Shown here: positions 6,765-10,468 of the stretch, piece by piece
Layout of the letters: each line of letters begins with the position of its first letter
Position numbering within the stretch: position 1 is the first letter of the stretch
DNA from: Anaerolineae bacterium
GTDB taxonomy: Bacteria; Chloroflexota; Anaerolineae; Aggregatilineales; Phototrophicaceae
DNA: 10,468 bases
Direction of reading: 5' to 3'
Assembly: GCA_015492875.1 (NCBI GenBank)
Contig: WGEI01000552.1
Span: 1 to 10,468 of the forward strand
Notes under the pieces: model-generated
Databases searched by the model: none
What the model saw: only the letters and a program-made list of their open reading frames with translations
Told to the model about the DNA's origin: nothing
Position numbers and translations under genes: made by a program

Positions 6765-7737
6765 GGTTATAATTGCCCTCTATCTCATATTATTCGCCAT
6801 GATATTGGCGTCCTGTAGCCCTGCCCCTACTCCCCCAGAACCACGCATCAATGATTGCCAAACATGGGAGCAAAACACACAGGGCGTTATTGAATGTTTG
6901 ATGTTCAATGGTGCTATTGTGGTTCAATCGCAAGGGGAACAAAGTGCGCTACATCTTGAAAAGACTATTATCACAATTGATGGCACATTGCACATTCAGG
7001 CGCAGGAAAATGTGATTGTTCTCTCATTGATAGAAGGCAGTGGGGTTATCAGTGCGGGAGAGAGCAGCAAGGTATTGGTTGAAGGGCAACAAACTACATT
7101 AGACTTAGAAACCGATACATTATCCGCAGCAGCCCCCACCCTTTACGATGCGCAAATACTCGTCAACGCTCCATTAGAAGAACTGCCCCGCCCGCTAGTA
7201 GCGCCAACGGTCATCATAGAAGCCACAGCAATCGTAGAAGCGACTAGTGAAGTTATTATCGAAACCATAGCGGCAACGGCTACTTCATGCGAAGTGCAGG
7301 AGGATTGGCCAGCAACTCATACTGTGCAACGGGGCGAAACGCTCTCTAGAATAGCCAATAGATATGGGGTCACATTAGAATTGTTACAGCAAGGCAATTG
7401 CCTGACCAATCCAGACCGAATTTATCCCGGTCAAACGCTTTATTTGCCGCCAAATGCTGACGCACCAACCCATACACCAGCAGCAACCTTCACCCCCAGC
7501 GCTGTTTTTCTTCGGGCAGACCGCACCACTTTATCAACAGGTGAGTGTACAACCATTCGTTGGGATGTTGATAATGTGGCAGAAGTGCTATTTGAAGGTC
7601 AATCTGTCGGTGAGCATGACGATATAGTGGTATGCCCACAGGAAAACACAACATATACGTTGGTGGTGACTTTGCCAGATGAAACAGAGAAAACCTATAC
7701 CATCACAATAACCATTGCCCCTACCCCCACTCCGTAG
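6754..7737 (+). CDS. LysM and Ig-like domain lipoprotein with FecR-like core
   Basis: From the ATG at 6754 the product is 327 residues, with a signal peptide ending in lipobox LASC (Cys21), so it should be a membrane-anchored surface lipoprotein. Residues about 45-125 resemble a FecR-like beta module (IDGTLHI, SLIEGSG, LVEGQQT). Residues 188-233 are a clear LysM domain (HTVQRGETLSRIANRYGV to PGQTLYLPP), which binds N-acetylglucosamine-containing polymers such as peptidoglycan. Residues about 250-320 are an Ig-like domain of a kind common in Chloroflexota (GECTTIRWDVDN, VCPQENTTYTLVV). The protein ends in a short PTPTP tail. The frame is open to 6706, but the shorter start gives a proper signal peptide and follows GAGG. 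It overlaps the AlbA_2 gene by 11 bases, so the two are probably coupled. An anchoring or sensing role at the wall is inferred; no enzyme motif is seen. Confidence 0.85.
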   Translation: MQNRVIIALYLILFAMILASCSPAPTPPEPRINDCQTWEQNTQGVIECLMFNGAIVVQSQGEQSALHLEKTIITIDGTLHIQAQENVIVLSLIEGSGVISAGESSKVLVEGQQTTLDLETDTLSAAAPTLYDAQILVNAPLEELPRPLVAPTVIIEATAIVEATSEVIIETIAATATSCEVQEDWPATHTVQRGETLSRIANRYGVTLELLQQGNCLTNPDRIYPGQTLYLPPNADAPTHTPAATFTPSAVFLRADRTTLSTGECTTIRWDVDNVAEVLFEGQSVGEHDDIVVCPQENTTYTLVVTLPDETEKTYTITITIAPTPTP

Positions 7738-7824
7738 GGTGAACATAGAATTTTAGCCCTTAATTGTCCACTCTCCAGCATGGTATGCTATCCACAATAC
7801 GAAATTGAAGAAGCGAGCAGGTAC

Positions 7825-9375
7825 ATGATAAGAAAAACATTCCCAATTTTTCTTCTGCTAGCCCTTGTTGTCACGGCGTGCAATGCGGTTCAAGCGCCAA
7901 CACCGACGCCCACCGCCACGCCAACGACAACGCCTACAGTGACAATTGCGCCTTCGCCCACAGCAACAGCGACGGCGACAGTGACGGCAACACTAACGCC
8001 AACAGCGACCAATACTCCCACAATTACACCAACGGCAACCATTAGCCCGACGCCAAGCATCACACCGATGCCAACAGTGGGCTTTGTGTTTGACCGTTGG
8101 AAACTCTTTGAAATTCCACCAGAAATTGCTGATGGGATTGAAAATCCATTGGTGGCTTATATCGTCAATAACGATAGTGTAACAGTTGAAAACCTGTCAA
8201 CAGCCCAGCCATCTACTAATCGGCAAACGCTTTATTTCTCATCACCAGTAAGCGGCATTCGTTATCCTATTATGGAAATGACCGCTTCAACAGGCGACCA
8301 GGTTTATCTATCACGGACTGGCAACGCTGCGGCATATTTTGTCGATGACCCAGTTGGAGCAGATACTGGCCTCTATATATTAGATATGGAGTTGGGCTTC
8401 AGTGCGCGAATTTTACCCATCACTTCACTTGTCCAGCGGGGCTTTTTCAGCGAACCGCAATGGTCACCAAATGGCGAACAACTCGCTATTATGTTGGCCA
8501 CAGGCTATGATATGGATATATATCTCATCCCGCGTGATGGTTCGTCATGGGTCAATATCACCCAGCATGGGGCGTACGATTTATGGCCACGCTGGTCACC
8601 AGATGGACGCTATCTAGCGTTTGTTTCTGATAGGGCGATTTGCCCTAGCTGGCGGCCTGAAGATGAAGGGGCATGTGATGCCACCATCACCCCGCCGCCA
8701 ACAGGTGGCCATGTGTATATTATGGAAATGAGCACAGGCGAGATTACACGCATATCAGAAGGGGTTGCCACTGAACCACCACAGTGGATTAATGAGACCC
8801 TGCTCACGTATGCACAAACAGACCCAACCGACTTGCTTAATCCTGAACGGCGGTTACTTATCGCTGATATTAATACAGGTACAGTACGCGAAGCACGACA
8901 ACAAAATGGCCCCGAAACGCCAATCAATGCGGCAGAAGCGTGGTCGCCCGATGGCAGTATGGTTTTGTTCCAAGATGGCACACAGAACAATCTCATCGTT
9001 TTGATGAATCTCGATGGGGAAATCATCGATACGTTAGATAATTACACCTTCCCGCGCTTCGGCATGTCAGCAGCGTGGTCACCTGACGGCAGCCGCATTG
9101 CTATTGGTGGCGCGAAAGGCCAATGCCCCTATGGTATTCTGGTGGTTGATGATGAACTTGACATTTGGTCTAATGGCCAAAATCCACCGCCAAGCATGTG
9201 TGACCCGGTTTATTCACCAGATAACCAATTCTTGGCCTTTACAGGCATCAACGCCCAAAGAGCCGATGGGGCGAGAAATATCTATGTAGCTTCAATTAAC
9301 GGATTTGGCGCGGTAAACCTGACAGGTGATTTACGTGGGGAAGTCACTTTATTGGGTTGGGTGGGCAATCCATAA
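7825..9375 (+). CDS. Lipoprotein with Pro-Thr linker and TolB-type beta-propeller
   Basis: From the ATG at 7825 the product is 516 residues. The signal peptide ends in lipobox VTAC (Cys19). Residues 25-84 are an almost pure Thr/Pro/Ala linker that probably spans or rises from the wall. The rest is a beta-propeller built from PD40/WD40-like repeats of the TolB type: WSPNGEQLAI (213), WSPDGRYLAF (257), WSPDGSMVLF (373), WSPDGSRIAI (418) and YSPDNQFLAF (463). Such propellers act in protein or ligand binding, and some are parts of peptidases, but no hydrolase motif follows here. Paired cysteines in two loops could form disulfides. An earlier in-frame ATG at 7780 is less likely because it puts 15 polar residues before the signal peptide. 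It is 87 bases behind the LysM gene on the same strand; a weak TGGTATGCT extended -10 box (7781-7789) lies in that gap, so it may be co-transcribed, separately promoted, or both. Confidence 0.85.
   Translation: MIRKTFPIFLLLALVVTACNAVQAPTPTPTATPTTTPTVTIAPSPTATATATVTATLTPTATNTPTITPTATISPTPSITPMPTVGFVFDRWKLFEIPPEIADGIENPLVAYIVNNDSVTVENLSTAQPSTNRQTLYFSSPVSGIRYPIMEMTASTGDQVYLSRTGNAAAYFVDDPVGADTGLYILDMELGFSARILPITSLVQRGFFSEPQWSPNGEQLAIMLATGYDMDIYLIPRDGSSWVNITQHGAYDLWPRWSPDGRYLAFVSDRAICPSWRPEDEGACDATITPPPTGGHVYIMEMSTGEITRISEGVATEPPQWINETLLTYAQTDPTDLLNPERRLLIADINTGTVREARQQNGPETPINAAEAWSPDGSMVLFQDGTQNNLIVLMNLDGEIIDTLDNYTFPRFGMSAAWSPDGSRIAIGGAKGQCPYGILVVDDELDIWSNGQNPPPSMCDPVYSPDNQFLAFTGINAQRADGARNIYVASINGFGAVNLTGDLRGEVTLLGWVGNP
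7897..8076 (+). repeat. Low-complexity Pro-Thr coding tract
   Basis: About 60 codons are almost all Pro, Thr and Ala, mostly built from CCA/CCG/CCC, ACA/ACG/ACC and GCA/GCG units, with runs such as ACAGCAACAGCGACGGCGACA. It encodes the extended linker of the propeller lipoprotein. Such near-repeats are prone to slippage, so length may vary between strains. Confidence 0.85.
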
Positions 9376-9378
9376 AAC

Positions 9379-9408
9379 TTGTCCAAACAACCTGTAAAAC
9401 GGTATATT
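9379..9408 (+). promoter_or_regulatory. Candidate sigma-70 promoter for the fabG unit
   Basis: TTGTCC (9379-9384, 4 of 6) and TATATT (9403-9408, 5 of 6) are 18 bases apart. Transcription would start near 9415, giving a leader of about 60 bases. It begins only 4 bases after the propeller gene ends, which supports a new transcription unit. Confidence 0.45.
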
Positions 9409-9430
9409 TATGCTGCTTTTAGCGGGATGT

Positions 9431-9445
9431 AATAGCTTAATAGCT
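9431..9445. repeat. Direct repeat AATAGCT in the fabG leader
   Basis: AATAGCT at 9431-9437 recurs at 9439-9445 with one base between. Each copy holds the palindrome AGCT, so the pair also has partial dyad symmetry. It lies downstream of the candidate start of transcription, where a repressor could bind. No named operator is recognised. Confidence 0.35.
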
Positions 9446-9474
9446 GTTACCACAAGCGAGTATGGAGAAAAGCA

Positions 9475-10221
9475 ATGAGCCAACTGAAAGACAAAATTGC
9501 TGTAGTCACTGGGGCTAGTAGAGGCATTGGGCGCGGCATTGCCCTAGAGCTGGCCAATCGGGGCGCTACGGTCGTGGTGAATTACAATTCCAGCGCCGAT
9601 GCTGCGAATGAAGTTGTGGAAACCATCAAAAGCAATGGGGGCGAAGCGCTCGCCGTACAAGCCGATGTTGCTGATGAAACACAAGCTGCCAATTTAATTA
9701 AGGCAACTACTGCTGCATATGGGCGTATCGATATTCTAGTGAATAATGCTGGCACTACGCGCGATAATGTCATCATGATGATGAAACCAGAAGATTTTGA
9801 CTTTGTGCTCCGCACGAATTTGAGAAGTGCTTGGCTATGCGCTAAAGCGGCAATACGCGCCATGATGCGCAAACGGTATGGGCGTATCATCAACATCACC
9901 AGCATCAGCGGCATCATGGGGAATGCGGGACAATCCAATTACTCCGCCAGTAAAGCTGGCCTTATTGGTTTAACTAAATCATTGGCGCGAGAAGTCGCCG
10001 CGCGGAACATTACAGTGAATGCTGTGGCGCCGGGGTTCGTCCTCACGGATTTAACCAAAGATTTACCGGAAGATGTCACAAACCAGCTCAACGAACATAT
10101 TCCTCTAGGGCGTTGGGGCACAATTGAAGATGTCGCCTATGCAACGGCCTTCCTCGCCTCAGACGAAGCCGCCTATATCACCGGGCATGTTCTGGTGGTC
10201 GATGGCGGTATGGCTATGTAA
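9475..10221 (+). CDS. fabG: 3-oxoacyl-ACP reductase family SDR (FabG type)
   Basis: The 248-residue product is a classical short-chain dehydrogenase/reductase of the usual FabG length. It shows the NAD(P) motif TGASRGIG (12-19), NNAG (90-93) followed by TTRD as in FabG proteins, and the full catalytic set Asn115, Ser143, Tyr156 and Lys160. The C-terminus ends with ITGHVLVVDGGMAM, typical of the group. FabG reduces 3-oxoacyl-ACP with NADPH in fatty acid synthesis; close relatives reduce acetoacetyl-CoA. The gene next to it codes for an enoyl-CoA hydratase/isomerase family protein, not other fab genes, so a role in acyl-CoA metabolism is a real alternative. A GGAG site lies 7 bases before the ATG. 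The family is certain; the carrier (ACP or CoA) cannot be told from the sequence. Confidence 0.92.
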   Translation: MSQLKDKIAVVTGASRGIGRGIALELANRGATVVVNYNSSADAANEVVETIKSNGGEALAVQADVADETQAANLIKATTAAYGRIDILVNNAGTTRDNVIMMMKPEDFDFVLRTNLRSAWLCAKAAIRAMMRKRYGRIINITSISGIMGNAGQSNYSASKAGLIGLTKSLAREVAARNITVNAVAPGFVLTDLTKDLPEDVTNQLNEHIPLGRWGTIEDVAYATAFLASDEAAYITGHVLVVDGGMAM

Positions 10222-10230
10222 AGGCATAAA

Positions 10231-10468
10231 ATGAGTTACGAAACTTTGCTGTATGAAGTGCGTGATGGGGTAGCGACAATCACACTCAATCGCCCTGATG
10301 TGTATAACGCCCTTATCAGCCAAATGTACGTTGAATTAGGAAAAGCATTTAAGGATGTTGCGCGCGATAAAACTGTACGCGCCGTCATTCTAACTGGGGC
10401 GGGCAAAGCTTTCTGTAGCGGGCAAGACCTCACCGAAATGCAAAGCTCTGGCAACATTGGGCAAATGG
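10231..10468 (+). CDS. Enoyl-CoA hydratase/isomerase family protein, N-terminal part (runs off the window)
   Basis: The last 238 bases hold 79 open codons from an ATG, with AAAGG 6 bases upstream. VRDGVATITLNRPDVYNAL at the start and AVILTGAGKAFCSGQDL at residues 51-67 are the two hallmark segments of the crotonase fold, which form the oxyanion hole around the acyl-CoA thioester. The FCSGQDL form resembles PaaG-like isomerases and related hydratases. The catalytic acids lie beyond the window, so hydratase, isomerase and other crotonase activities cannot be separated. It starts 9 bases after the fabG stop, so the two are very probably one operon in acyl-CoA or fatty acid metabolism. Confidence 0.9.
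   Translation, partial: MSYETLLYEVRDGVATITLNRPDVYNALISQMYVELGKAFKDVARDKTVRAVILTGAGKAFCSGQDLTEMQSSGNIGQM

Noticed and set aside
7777..7789. Small inverted repeat AGCAT-GGT-ATGCT before the propeller gene.
   Set aside because: Five-base arms are too short to call a terminator or operator on their own, and no T run follows.
7735..7824. The LysM and propeller lipoprotein frames are the same and separated by a single TAG, with no other stop between, which could suggest readthrough or a split gene.
   Set aside because: The second protein has its own signal peptide and lipobox (Cys19), which would be out of place inside a fusion. One frame in three would match by chance and 29 open codons are not rare.
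8610..9026. A 138-codon open frame on the minus strand.
   Set aside because: It lies wholly inside the propeller gene, has no ribosome site or recognisable domain, and is rich in residues typical of antisense readings of coding DNA.

Overview
The window looks like a piece of chromosome from a Chloroflexota bacterium, probably of the Anaerolineae type. The main clue is a run of secreted lipoproteins with long Pro-Thr linkers behind the lipobox, joined to LysM, Ig-like and beta-propeller domains, a style common in that phylum. Base composition is moderate and even across the window. No RNA gene, insertion sequence, CRISPR array or clear rho-independent terminator was seen. The taxonomic call is an inference from gene style, not from a marker gene.

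Layout. Bases 1-2641 hold a minus-strand operon read right to left. It starts with a membrane-anchored protein with two FlgD-like Ig domains (2641-1253). Next comes a PhnD-like substrate-binding lipoprotein with a Pro-Thr linker (about 1183-194). Last is the start of a family 2 glycosyltransferase that leaves the window at base 1. A 182-base divergent intergenic region (2642-2823) carries candidate promoters for both directions and a 7-base direct repeat spaced two helical turns apart.

The plus strand then carries lon (2824-5298, GTG start), a complete ATP-dependent protease. It overlaps by 4 bases an AlbA_2/GHKL-ATPase/winged-helix protein (5295-6764), which overlaps by 11 bases a LysM lipoprotein (6754-7737). 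After 87 bases there is a second lipoprotein with a Pro-Thr tract and a TolB-type beta-propeller (7825-9375). A separate unit with its own probable promoter holds a FabG-type reductase (9475-10221) and, 9 bases on, the start of an enoyl-CoA hydratase/isomerase family gene (10231 to the end).

How it may fit together. The two flanking lipoprotein sets and the glycosyltransferase suggest a cell-envelope theme. The tight stop/start overlaps put Lon, a nucleic-acid-associated ATPase and a LysM lipoprotein in one translationally coupled unit, which is the least ordinary arrangement here. The AlbA_2 protein lacks the acidic and lysine residues usually seen at the start of its domain, so it may be a regulator rather than a nuclease. 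The reductase and hydratase belong to acyl-CoA or fatty-acid metabolism and look unrelated to the upstream unit. I see no clear evidence for a complete new system; the Lon-AlbA_2 pair is the best candidate for follow-up.
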